Source: Streptomyces sp. CG 926 (GTDB taxonomy: Bacteria > Actinomycetota > Actinomycetes > Streptomycetales > Streptomycetaceae). From it: a stretch of DNA of 64,000 nucleotides. The position numbers and the translations under genes are program-made. The stretch is from NCBI RefSeq assembly GCF_003148825.1, contig NZ_QGGZ01000005.1:310001-374000 (forward strand). The letters run 5' to 3'. Of this stretch, positions 16,823-24,460 are shown one piece after another. The notes under the pieces were generated by a model. It had not been told where the DNA came from and searched no databases. It saw nothing but the letters and a program-made list of their open reading frames with translations. Each line of letters begins with the position of its first letter. Position 1 is the stretch's first letter.

Positions 16823-17655
16823 AGGGATCCTCGCATTCGCATCAACAGGGCCCTGCTGTCAGCAGGATTGAGGGCCTGGATGCGAAGTTTGGCATACCGC
16901 AGGTGAAGGAGACTCAGGTCTTTCGGGTCAGTCAGGACACGGCCCGATTGTTGTCCTTCGCTATAGCCCATCCACTCGTGGTCCTGAGTTTCGAGCAGTT
17001 GGAAGGCTCCTCCCAACCCCGCGTGTTCGGGGCTGACGAGCGGCATGATCTGCAGATCCACATTAGGTAGTTGCCCACATTCCAGCAGGTGGTCGATCAG
17101 CCCGCGGGTCACCTCCGGCCCACCGGTCTGCCGCAGGATCACGGCCTCGTCGATGATGAAGCTGAAGACCGTGTACGGGGTGCGGAGCAGCAGTTGCTGC
17201 CGCTTCAGCCGGGCCGCGATGCGCTCCTCCACCTCTTCGGGAGTAGGTGGCGGCAGGACGGCGTCGACCAGCGCGCGGGCGTAGGACTCCGGCTGCAGCA
17301 GCCCCGGGACGGACCGGCACTCGTAGGTGTTGAGGATGACGGCGCCCTCCTCCAGCTCCGCCCACCGGCGGAACCAGGCCGCCAGGCCGCGACGCCGCGA
17401 CAGCTGCCGGGCCGCGATGTCGATGACGCCGAAGGTGTCGAGGACCGATTCGGTCCTGGCGATGAACTTCTTCGACGGGTGCCGCCGGCCCTGTTCCACG
17501 GACCCGACGTACTGGACCGAGTACCCGATCAGTGGCGCCAGTTGCTCCTGGGTCAGACCGACGCGTTTGCGGGAGGCCTTGACGGTCTCGCCGAAGCTGC
17601 GCAGGTTGTCATCCGGTTCGACCTCGCCGTCACCGCTGTCGTCGGCACTCACCAT
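16819..17655 (-). CDS. Scr1-type helix-turn-helix regulator (DUF5753)
   Basis: A 278-residue regulator starting at an ATG eight bases after GGAGG. Residues about 20-80 hold an XRE helix-turn-helix (LRSFGETVKASRKRVGLTQEQLAPLIGYSVQYVGSVEQGRRHPSKKF). The remainder is a DUF5753 domain with VPGLLQPESYARAL and the C-terminal GAFQLLE and DPKDLSLLHLRYAKLRIQAL. This type is paired with DUF397 proteins in Streptomyces and often with a divergent ATPase, as here. The DNA target is unknown. Confidence 0.93.
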   Translation of the reverse strand: MVSADDSGDGEVEPDDNLRSFGETVKASRKRVGLTQEQLAPLIGYSVQYVGSVEQGRRHPSKKFIARTESVLDTFGVIDIAARQLSRRRGLAAWFRRWAELEEGAVILNTYECRSVPGLLQPESYARALVDAVLPPPTPEEVEERIAARLKRQQLLLRTPYTVFSFIIDEAVILRQTGGPEVTRGLIDHLLECGQLPNVDLQIMPLVSPEHAGLGGAFQLLETQDHEWMGYSEGQQSGRVLTDPKDLSLLHLRYAKLRIQALNPADSRALLMRMRGSL

Positions 17656-17784
17656 GGCGGTCACCTCCCCGACGGAAATGCTCACGCATCGTGACTTCCA
17701 CTGTCCAGGGAATGAACTCGTACAGTTGGTTTGTACGAGTCCGCTTGGTGTTGAACGACCCAGGCCAAGCGGGATGTTGGCGCC

Positions 17785-18225
17785 ATGACCGCACCTTCCG
17801 GCTCCGCCCGGACTCTCGTACGCGTGTTCACTCAGCGTTTCAGCTGCACCCGCCGTGGGGCGCGCCTCGCTCGACAGTTGGCCCTCGTCGAACTCCACGA
17901 CTGGGGCATCCCCGAAACCACCGCGCTCGCCGCCGACGCCGGACTCGTCGTGGCCGAGCTCGCGGCCAACGCCGTGCTCCACGGACGCGTTCCCGGGAGG
18001 GACTTCGAGCTGCGGATGACCCTGCTGGAGGGTGTGCTGCGCATCGAGGTCTCCGACGCCCGCGCGGACCGGCGCCCCGCCGTGCGGCCGCACGCCTACC
18101 AGGCGGAATCCGGCTACGGCCTGCGCATCGTGGACGCCGTCGCCGCCGGCTGGGGGGTACGGGACCGGCTGGTCGGCAAGACCGTCTGGGCCGAGCTGAC
18201 GCACCGGGAGGAGAGGCGTACGTAG
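17785..18225 (+). CDS. ATP-binding protein of the RsbW/anti-sigma type
   Basis: A 146-residue HATPase_c domain protein with the N-box ELAANAVLHG, a G1-type box IEVSDARADRRP and a G2 box SGYGLRIVDAVAAGWGV, but no receiver or dimerisation domain. Such small Streptomyces ATPases resemble serine-kinase anti-sigma factors and commonly sit next to HTH/DUF397 pairs, as this one does in divergent orientation. Whether it phosphorylates a partner is inference. Confidence 0.9.
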   Translation: MTAPSGSARTLVRVFTQRFSCTRRGARLARQLALVELHDWGIPETTALAADAGLVVAELAANAVLHGRVPGRDFELRMTLLEGVLRIEVSDARADRRPAVRPHAYQAESGYGLRIVDAVAAGWGVRDRLVGKTVWAELTHREERRT

Positions 18226-18306
18226 CCGCCCGCGCGCGGCGCTGTCAGTGGCAGCCGTTACCTTCCGATCAGGTGCGGGAACGGGTGCGAGCGGGCGGGG
18301 GCGCGG

Positions 18307-19593
18307 GTGCAGCGGGAATCGGGAACGTTCGTCGAGGTGAGGTACGCGGAGGGCTGGGACCTGGCGACTCGTACGCCGTGGCGGCCGATGTCCGCCGAGG
18401 CGGCGCGGGAGCGGGACGCGGCCGGGCTGCCGTACGTCGCCGAGCACCGGATACCGGGCAGGGAGGCTCCGCTCGAAGTCCGCCTCGTCTCCTGGCAGCA
18501 GCACCATGTGGGCCTCTGGATCTACGACGAGTGCGGCCGCCGCACCCATGAGGTGGACTACCGGCTCCTGGAGGAGGACCGGCTGCTCGACCGACAGACG
18601 CGCATATGGGCTTATGCCGGTCCGGAGGTCCCGGAGTTCGACGAGCGGGCCTCCCGGACCACCGTGACCCTGGGACCCGAGGGCCGGGCCCGGGTGAGAC
18701 GCGAACCGCAGGGCTCCAAGGGGGGCGCGACGATCACCACGGCGGAGGTCACCGACAAGCAGCGCTGGTTGAAGCGGCCGGACTTCGGGCGCTGGCCGGT
18801 GTTCTCGAGGGAGGTGCACGGGCTGACGGAACCGGTCACCGTCCGCGAGGCGGCCGGGGCGCACCAGGGTTCCGATGCCGAGCCGGCCGACCGGTGGCGG
18901 GCTCCGCGCCCGGGCGAACCCGGCCCGTTGGACGAGCTGTTCCGGCCGGGCACACGGATGACCACGTCGTACCAACCCGAGATGACGGTCGTCGAGCCGG
19001 TGCGGAGCGGCACCCTGAACGTGCCGAGCGGGCTGCTGGGCATCGACTGTCCGCTGGACGGCAGGGGGCCACGACTGACCGTGGCCGTTCCGCCGGGTGA
19101 GTACCCGTTGGAGGAGGCGCGGATCAGCTTCGGCTACGACTGCATGTACGACCAGCGCTGGGTGGACCGTACGGAGACCACGGCGGTCCGGCTGTGCGTG
19201 AGCGAGACGCCCGCGGCGTACTGGGAGATGGCCATGGCGCCGGAGGACGACCCCAGGCTGCTCGGCGAGGGTGAGGTGTACTGCTTCTCCACGGACGGCG
19301 CGACGGGGGCCTTCGCCGACGCCCGGGAGTGGGGGGCGCTCCAGCAGCTCTTCGACCGGGGGATGGAGGCCGGCGATCCCGACGCCGGGGATCCGGACCC
19401 GAGCGGGGCGGACGCCGATCCCCTCTCCATGTTCCTCATGCGGACCCGCGAACCCGCCTCCGGCGCCGAGCTCGCCGCCTTCGCGGTGTCCTCGGACGGA
19501 GGGCATCCCGTCTGGGTGGGTAGGTCGGCCGACGGGGACGTGGTCGGTGTGGTGGTCCTCGTGGACGGGATGCCCGCGCTCGTGGCGCCCTGA
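18307..19593 (+). CDS. DUF4241-containing protein
   Basis: A 428-residue protein with a GTG start. Residues about 1-220 are unassigned, with several Trp/Tyr residues and a beta-rich first 60. The C-terminal roughly 200 residues match DUF4241: LTVAVPPGEYPLEEARISFGYD, YDQRWVDRTETTAVRLCVSE, WEMAMAPED and the signature FSTDGATGAFADAREW. The family has no established biochemical role and appears in actinomycetes and Bacillus. An acidic low-complexity loop (GDPDAGDPDPSGADADP) interrupts it. The stop lies 16 bp from the next gene's stop on the opposite strand. Confidence 0.75.
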   Translation: MQRESGTFVEVRYAEGWDLATRTPWRPMSAEAARERDAAGLPYVAEHRIPGREAPLEVRLVSWQQHHVGLWIYDECGRRTHEVDYRLLEEDRLLDRQTRIWAYAGPEVPEFDERASRTTVTLGPEGRARVRREPQGSKGGATITTAEVTDKQRWLKRPDFGRWPVFSREVHGLTEPVTVREAAGAHQGSDAEPADRWRAPRPGEPGPLDELFRPGTRMTTSYQPEMTVVEPVRSGTLNVPSGLLGIDCPLDGRGPRLTVAVPPGEYPLEEARISFGYDCMYDQRWVDRTETTAVRLCVSETPAAYWEMAMAPEDDPRLLGEGEVYCFSTDGATGAFADAREWGALQQLFDRGMEAGDPDAGDPDPSGADADPLSMFLMRTREPASGAELAAFAVSSDGGHPVWVGRSADGDVVGVVVLVDGMPALVAP

Positions 19594-19609
19594 GCCGCCC
19601 GGCCGCCGT

Positions 19610-20176
19610 TCAGGGCCGCAGGCGCGGGGCCTCGTCGTCCGGGGTGTCGGGGCTCGCGAAGTGGAAGGGGACGCCCAGGTACTCGGCGAGGGCGGTGCCC
19701 GCGCGGGTGGCGGCGGCCGCCGAGGGGTGGAGGCCGCCGGTGTCGGCGTCGCCGAGGGCGCGTTGCGCCGCGCCCCAGTAGATCGTGGCGAGGCACTTCT
19801 CCCCGACCGGCTCCTCCGCGAGGGCCATCAGCTTCACGAACCAGTCGTGCACCGTGTCCCCGTCCCAGATCGCCTCGATCGCCACCACCCGGCCCGGGAC
19901 GCCGTGGGCGAGGGCGGCGAGCGAGTCGAAGTCGATCGGGGAGTCGGGCGTACGGGCCACCCGGTCGCCGTGGTGCTCGTAGCGCAGGGACACGATGTGC
20001 TGGGCCTCGCGCAGGCCGACGCCCCAGGCGCGGCCGGCGTCCCACACCAGCTTGATCGCCGGCAGGAGGCTGTCCTGGAGGACGTATCCGTCGACCTGTG
20101 TGCGGATGCCCTCCGGGAGTGCCGCCCACTGGTTCTCGATGGTCCGGTCCACGCCGTCCGCCGCTCGGTTCGTCAT
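19610..20176 (-). CDS. conserved hypothetical protein (188 aa)
   Basis: I do not recognise this family. The 188-residue acidic protein starts MTNRAADGVDRT and is predicted mostly helical, without signal peptide or membrane helix. It has conserved-looking aromatic segments (AIKLVWDAGRAWGVGLREAQHIVSLRYEHHGDRV and AIEAIWDGDTVHDWFVKLMAL). The longer open frame upstream is Arg/Pro-rich shadow sequence and was rejected. The codon bias supports the chosen region. Confidence 0.65.
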   Translation of the reverse strand: MTNRAADGVDRTIENQWAALPEGIRTQVDGYVLQDSLLPAIKLVWDAGRAWGVGLREAQHIVSLRYEHHGDRVARTPDSPIDFDSLAALAHGVPGRVVAIEAIWDGDTVHDWFVKLMALAEEPVGEKCLATIYWGAAQRALGDADTGGLHPSAAAATRAGTALAEYLGVPFHFASPDTPDDEAPRLRP

Positions 20177-20238
20177 GGCCTCATGATCGGCGGGCGGCCT
20201 TCCCCCGTCGAGGGGATTTCGCCGGGCGGGGCGGCCGG

Positions 20239-21099
20239 TCAGAGGTACTGGGCGAACTCGTCGAGGGTGCGCAGGACTTCCGGCTTCGACGCCGACGGGA
20301 GCTGGAGGACGACCTCCTCGATGCCGAGGTCGGCGTAGTGGCTCATCTTGCCGGGGGTGGGCCGGACGGCGTACGGGACCACCCGGAGGGACTTCGGGTC
20401 GCGGCCGGCGGTCTCCCAGATCTGCCGCAGCACCGGGAGGGACTCGCCGAGGCCGCCGCCCCCGATGGGGAGCCAGCCGTCGGCGTGGTCGGCGACGGCC
20501 GCGAACAGTTTGGGGCCGGCCGCGCCGCCGATCAGGGTGCGCGGGCCGTACAGGGGGGCGCCGGGGCCGAGTTGGCGCGGGGGTTGGACCGGCTTCGGGT
20601 AGGCGGTGCTGGCCTGGACGGAGCAGTACTGGCCGACGTACGCGGTGGGCTCGGGGGACCACAGGGCGCGCATCAGCGCCATCCGGTCCCGGACCAGGTC
20701 GCGGCGGGTGCGCCACTCGACGCCGTGGTCGGCGGCCTCCTCGACGTTCCAGCCGTAGCCGATGCCGAGGGTGAGTCGGCCGTGGGAGAGGTGGTCCAAG
20801 GTGGCGACCTGCTTCGCGAGGTCGATCGGGTCGTGCTGGGCGACCAGCGTGATGCCGGTGCCGAGGTGCAGCCGCTCGGTGACGGCGGCGGCCTGGCCGA
20901 GGGCGACGAAGGGGTCGAGGGTGCGCCCGTACATCTCGGGGAGCTCGCCGCCCATGGGAGCGGCGGTGTCGCGGCTGACCGGGATGTGGGTGTGCTCCGG
21001 GAGGTAGAGCCCGGAGAAGCCGCGCTCTTCGAGGCTGTGGGCCAGCCGGACGGGGGAGATGGTGCGGTCGGTGAGGAAGATGGTCGTGGCGATCCGCAT
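20239..21099 (-). CDS. LLM-class F420-dependent oxidoreductase
   Basis: A 286-residue luciferase-like monooxygenase-fold protein. Characteristic elements are the start IATTIFLTDRTISPVRLAHSLEERGFSGLYLPEHTHIPVSR, then GTGITLVAQHDPIDLAKQVATLDHLSHGRLTLGIGYGW and, later, IGGAAGPKLFAAVADHADGWLPIGG. This subgroup in actinomycetes generally uses coenzyme F420 rather than FMN. The ATG was preferred because GGAGG precedes it; a GTG four codons upstream overlaps that site. The substrate is unknown. The F420 link fits the FO synthase gene at 24.5 kb. Confidence 0.88.
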   Translation of the reverse strand: MRIATTIFLTDRTISPVRLAHSLEERGFSGLYLPEHTHIPVSRDTAAPMGGELPEMYGRTLDPFVALGQAAAVTERLHLGTGITLVAQHDPIDLAKQVATLDHLSHGRLTLGIGYGWNVEEAADHGVEWRTRRDLVRDRMALMRALWSPEPTAYVGQYCSVQASTAYPKPVQPPRQLGPGAPLYGPRTLIGGAAGPKLFAAVADHADGWLPIGGGGLGESLPVLRQIWETAGRDPKSLRVVPYAVRPTPGKMSHYADLGIEEVVLQLPSASKPEVLRTLDEFAQYL

Positions 21100-21188
21100 G
21101 TGTTCTGGCACCTCCGAGACGTGGGACCCGCCACGGTACGGGCTGGGCCCTCGAATGTTGAGGGGGCGTCAGGTGCCGGGGGCGTGGT

Positions 21189-23051
21189 TCAGCCGCGCGG
21201 GTAGCGGGCCAGCCAGCCGGGGGAGGCGGCCGTCGGGCTGTGCAGGCTCGGGCCCTGGGTCATCTCCAGGGCGAAGTCGTCGGCGAGTTCCAGGAGGGCG
21301 GAGCGGCCTTCGAGCTCGGCGAGCCAGGCGGCAGGGAGGGCCGTCTCGCCGTGCAGGGCGCCGAGCAGGGCCCCGCACAGGGCGCCGGCGGCGATGGAGT
21401 CGCCGCCGTGGTTGACGGCGAGGCGCAGGCCCTGGGGGACGTCCTCGGCGACCAGGGCGCAGTAGACGGCGGCGGCGAGGGCGTCGGCGGCGTCGGATCC
21501 GTCCGCCTCGTCGGGGGCGAGGGCCTCGACGGCCTCGGGGCCGGGCGAGCCCTGGGTGACGGCGGCCAGGGCGCGCTGGAGGGCGTCCGTGACGGGCCGA
21601 TGGCCGGGGCGGGCGCCCAGCAGACCCAGGGCGCGCTGGACGGCGGAGTCGAGGGAATCGCCGCGGACCAGGCCGTGCACGATGACGGCGACGGCCCCGG
21701 CCGACAGGTGGGCGGTGGGATGGCCGTGGCTCTGGGCGGCGCATTCGACGGACAGTTGGAGGACGAGGGTGGGCTCCCAGCCGACCAGCAGGCCGAAGGG
21801 GGCCGAGCGGGTGGCGGCGGCCGCGTCCTGGGCGGTGGGGTTCTTCGGCTGGTCGAGGGTGCCGAGGACGTCGTCGGCGAAGCCGGTCAGGCAGGCGCGG
21901 TGCGGGGCGCGGCGGGCGTAGAGCCATTCCTCCCGCGCGAGCCAACCGTTGTCCTTGCGGCGCTCGTCGGGGCCCCAGTCGTGCTGGGTGGCGGCCCAGC
22001 GCAGGTACGCGCGGTGCAGGTCGGTGGGCGGGTGCCAGGCGCCGGTGTCGCGGCGCACGTGGGCCCGTATCAGCCCGTCCACGGTGAACAGGGTGAGCTG
22101 GGTGGCGGCGGTGACCCGGCCGCGGCGGCCGAGGGCGGGGGCCGGACCGGTCAGGCCGTCCGGGCCGTGGGCCTCGCGCAGGGCGGCGAGGGAGAGGCCG
22201 GCGGCGGGTGCGCCGAGGGCGTCGCCGAGGGCCGAGCCTAGGAGGGTGCCGCGGACCCGGCTACGGAAGTCCTGCTGCTCGACGCGGCCCCACAGACCGG
22301 TGGCGACGCCGCGGCCGAGCGTGCGGTTCGCCCCGGCGGGGGCGGGGGTCCGGCTGCCGGTGCCGGTGCCGTCCCCGGCGGCGGCCGCCCGCCCCGGCCC
22401 ACCGGCCACCGGGCCGTGCCCGACCGCGCCGGTCGCCTGCCCGTGGCCACCCGTGGGTCCGGTGGCACCCGCAGGGCCTTGGCCGCCTGCAGGGCTGCGG
22501 CCGACCGCGCCGGTGGCCCCGGCAGGTCCGAGGCCGCCTGCGGGAGTGGGGGTGCCTGCGAGGCCAAGGCCGCCTGCGGGAGTGGGGGTGCCTGCGAGGC
22601 CAAGGCCGCCTGCGGGGCCGTGGCCGACCGCGGCGCTGGCCAACGGGCTGTGGCCGAGCGGGCCGGTCGCCTGACCGTGGCCACCCGAGGGGCCGGTGGC
22701 ACCCGCAGGGCCTTGGCCGCCTGCAGGGCTGCGGCCGACCGCGCCGGTGGCCCCGGCAGGGCCTAGGCCGGCCAACGGGCCCTGGCCGAGCGGGCCGGTC
22801 GGGTGGCCGTGGCCACCCGTGGGGCCCGTGGCAGGCGCAGGGCCTTGGCCGCCTGCTGGGGCTTGGTTGCCTGGCGGGTCCGTGGGGGCGGGGAAGTGGA
22901 GGGAGAGGGCCGGGTTCTCGCCCGGGCCGGGGGTGGTCGACGCATCGGCAGCGCCGGCGGAGGTCGCGGGGCCGTGCCCGACCGGGGTGCCCGCCGGGCC
23001 GGGGCCCGCGCCGCCGCCGCTCGTGTCGTTCGTCGCGTTCATTGCGTCCAT
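21189..23051 (-). CDS. ADP-ribosylglycohydrolase-fold protein with collagen-like N-terminal tail, probable pseudoenzyme
   Basis: A 620-residue protein. Residues about 20-255 are a low-complexity Gly/Pro/Ala tail with internal repeats (GLAGTPTPAGG twice; GAVGRSPAGGQGPAGATGP twice). Residues about 258-610 have the ADP-ribosylglycohydrolase fold, beginning RVRGTLLGSALGDALG. The two metal-ligand motifs expected in active enzymes are altered: TDDTQ is TAATQ at 314-318, and the late GDSD reads GDSI at 550-553. Hydrolysis of ADP-ribose from proteins is therefore doubtful, and a binding role is more likely. An ATG three codons downstream (23042) is an alternative start. No transport signal is seen. 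Confidence 0.8.
   Translation of the reverse strand: MDAMNATNDTSGGGAGPGPAGTPVGHGPATSAGAADASTTPGPGENPALSLHFPAPTDPPGNQAPAGGQGPAPATGPTGGHGHPTGPLGQGPLAGLGPAGATGAVGRSPAGGQGPAGATGPSGGHGQATGPLGHSPLASAAVGHGPAGGLGLAGTPTPAGGLGLAGTPTPAGGLGPAGATGAVGRSPAGGQGPAGATGPTGGHGQATGAVGHGPVAGGPGRAAAAGDGTGTGSRTPAPAGANRTLGRGVATGLWGRVEQQDFRSRVRGTLLGSALGDALGAPAAGLSLAALREAHGPDGLTGPAPALGRRGRVTAATQLTLFTVDGLIRAHVRRDTGAWHPPTDLHRAYLRWAATQHDWGPDERRKDNGWLAREEWLYARRAPHRACLTGFADDVLGTLDQPKNPTAQDAAAATRSAPFGLLVGWEPTLVLQLSVECAAQSHGHPTAHLSAGAVAVIVHGLVRGDSLDSAVQRALGLLGARPGHRPVTDALQRALAAVTQGSPGPEAVEALAPDEADGSDAADALAAAVYCALVAEDVPQGLRLAVNHGGDSIAAGALCGALLGALHGETALPAAWLAELEGRSALLELADDFALEMTQGPSLHSPTAASPGWLARYPRG
22461..22760. repeat. direct repeats inside the Gly/Pro/Ala tail
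   Basis: A 66-bp segment is repeated exactly at 22461-22526 and 22695-22760. Between them, two copies of a 36-bp unit lie in tandem, starting near 22529 and 22565. All are in frame and encode the collagen-like tail, so they probably expand and contract by slippage or recombination. Confidence 0.85.
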
Positions 23052-23327
23052 CCCCGGCACCGCGCCCCCCGCTGACCAGTCCACTCGATGCCCGGCGTCC
23101 CTACCCGTACCCGCCGCGCACGCGAACCCGCACTGTAGTGGACAGGATCGGTCGAAACCGGAAGTGGTCGGCCACGGGACGCATAAGTGAGCGTAGATCG
23201 GCCAGAATCCGAACACTTCCAGCCGTGACCTGGAGCATGGCACGTTTTGCCAGTCGCCTTCGAGCCGGTCGTTTTCGGTCACGCCTCGTTCATCGGACGT
23301 TCTCCGTGGCCGCCCAGCCTCGGAGCC

Positions 23328-24392
23328 ATGAAGAAGGCTCTCCTCGCCGCGACCGTCGTCGCCTCCGCAGTCGCCGCCTCCGTGGTCGCGGCCCCGCTCG
23401 CCTCCGCCACCGGCTGGGACCGGCACGACCGGTCCGCCGTCCCGTTCACCGAAGCCACCGTCACCGCCGGAGCCGACGGCTCCTTCACCCTCCGGTGGAA
23501 GGCCCGCGGCACCGACCGGGTCGAGATCAAGGCGAACGGCAAGGTCGTCGCGAAGGGCGGCTCCCACGGCAGCGCCGTGGTCAAGGGCCTGCCCGCCGCC
23601 GACCGCCAGTGGTTCGACTTCAAGCCCGGGCGCGGCCAGGGCCTGCGCCTCGCCGACCGCCTGATCGAGCTGGACGGCACCGCCAACTTCCGCGACGCCG
23701 GCGGCTACCGCACCAGCACCGGCCAGTGGGTCAAGATGGGCGAGATCTACCGCTCGGACGCCCTGAACAAGCTGACCGAGAACGACCTCGCCAAGCTCCA
23801 GCGCCTGCGCGTCAGGACGGTCTTCGACCTCCGCATGGAGGACGAGCGCACCAAGGACGCCGACAAGGTCCCCGCCGGCACCACCTACGTCGTCGCCGAC
23901 GTCTTCGCCGGCTCCGGCTCCTTCCAGACCATGCCCCGCACCCCCGACGAGGCCGTCAAGGCCATGGTCGACGCAGAGCGGGCGATGGTCTCCGGCGCCG
24001 GCGGCAAGAAGGCGTACACCCAGGTCTTCGAAGGCATCGAGCAGGACCGTGCCCGCTCCGTCCTCTTCCACTGCACCGCGGGCAAGGACCGCACCGGCTG
24101 GGCGGGCGCCGCGCTGCTGACGGCCCTGGGCGTGCCCCGCGGGACCGTCGAGGCCGACTACCTGGCCAGCAACGACTACCGCAAGGCCGCCAACGACGCG
24201 ATCCTCTCCCACCTGCCCGCCCAGCAGGCAGCCGTCTACAAGCCGCTGCTCGACGTGCGCCCCGAGTACCTGAACGCGGGCTACGACGAGGTCGAGGTGA
24301 AGTACGGCTCCTTCGACCGCTACCTCAAGGACGGGCTCGGCATCGACGCCCGCGAGCTGAAGGAGCTGAAGAAGGACCTCCTGGTCGGCTGA
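23328..24392 (+). CDS. secreted tyrosine-protein phosphatase
   Basis: A 354-residue protein with an N-terminal signal peptide (MKKALLAATVVASAVAASVVAAPLASA). A short beta-rich domain of about 85 residues follows, then a phosphatase domain starting FRDAGGYR. The P-loop reads HCTAGKDRTG (C-x5-R), the signature of this dual-specificity/tyrosine phosphatase group (Y_phosphatase3). The general acid region DVFAGSG and a Lys in the P-loop are consistent with the lipid/tyrosine-phosphatase branch (MptpB-like). It is exported, so it acts outside the membrane. A strong bidirectional terminator follows. Confidence 0.9.
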   Translation: MKKALLAATVVASAVAASVVAAPLASATGWDRHDRSAVPFTEATVTAGADGSFTLRWKARGTDRVEIKANGKVVAKGGSHGSAVVKGLPAADRQWFDFKPGRGQGLRLADRLIELDGTANFRDAGGYRTSTGQWVKMGEIYRSDALNKLTENDLAKLQRLRVRTVFDLRMEDERTKDADKVPAGTTYVVADVFAGSGSFQTMPRTPDEAVKAMVDAERAMVSGAGGKKAYTQVFEGIEQDRARSVLFHCTAGKDRTGWAGAALLTALGVPRGTVEADYLASNDYRKAANDAILSHLPAQQAAVYKPLLDVRPEYLNAGYDEVEVKYGSFDRYLKDGLGIDARELKELKKDLLVG

Positions 24393-24412
24393 CCCGGGGT
24401 CCGCGGTAGCGA

Positions 24413-24453
24413 CGGAAGGGGAGCCCGGCCGGGTGGCGGGGCTCCCCCTTCCG
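24413..24453. terminator. bidirectional hairpin terminator
   Basis: Near-perfect inverted repeat (left arm 24413-24426, right arm about 24438-24453, one bulge) between the phosphatase gene and the convergent fbiC. Confidence 0.75.
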
Positions 24454-24460
24454 TGCGCGT

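Noticed and set aside
16819-19506. An 895-codon open frame on the minus strand
   Set aside because: The part beyond 17655 lies antisense to the ATPase and DUF4241 genes and is compositionally a shadow. The ribosome site at 17665 marks the true start.
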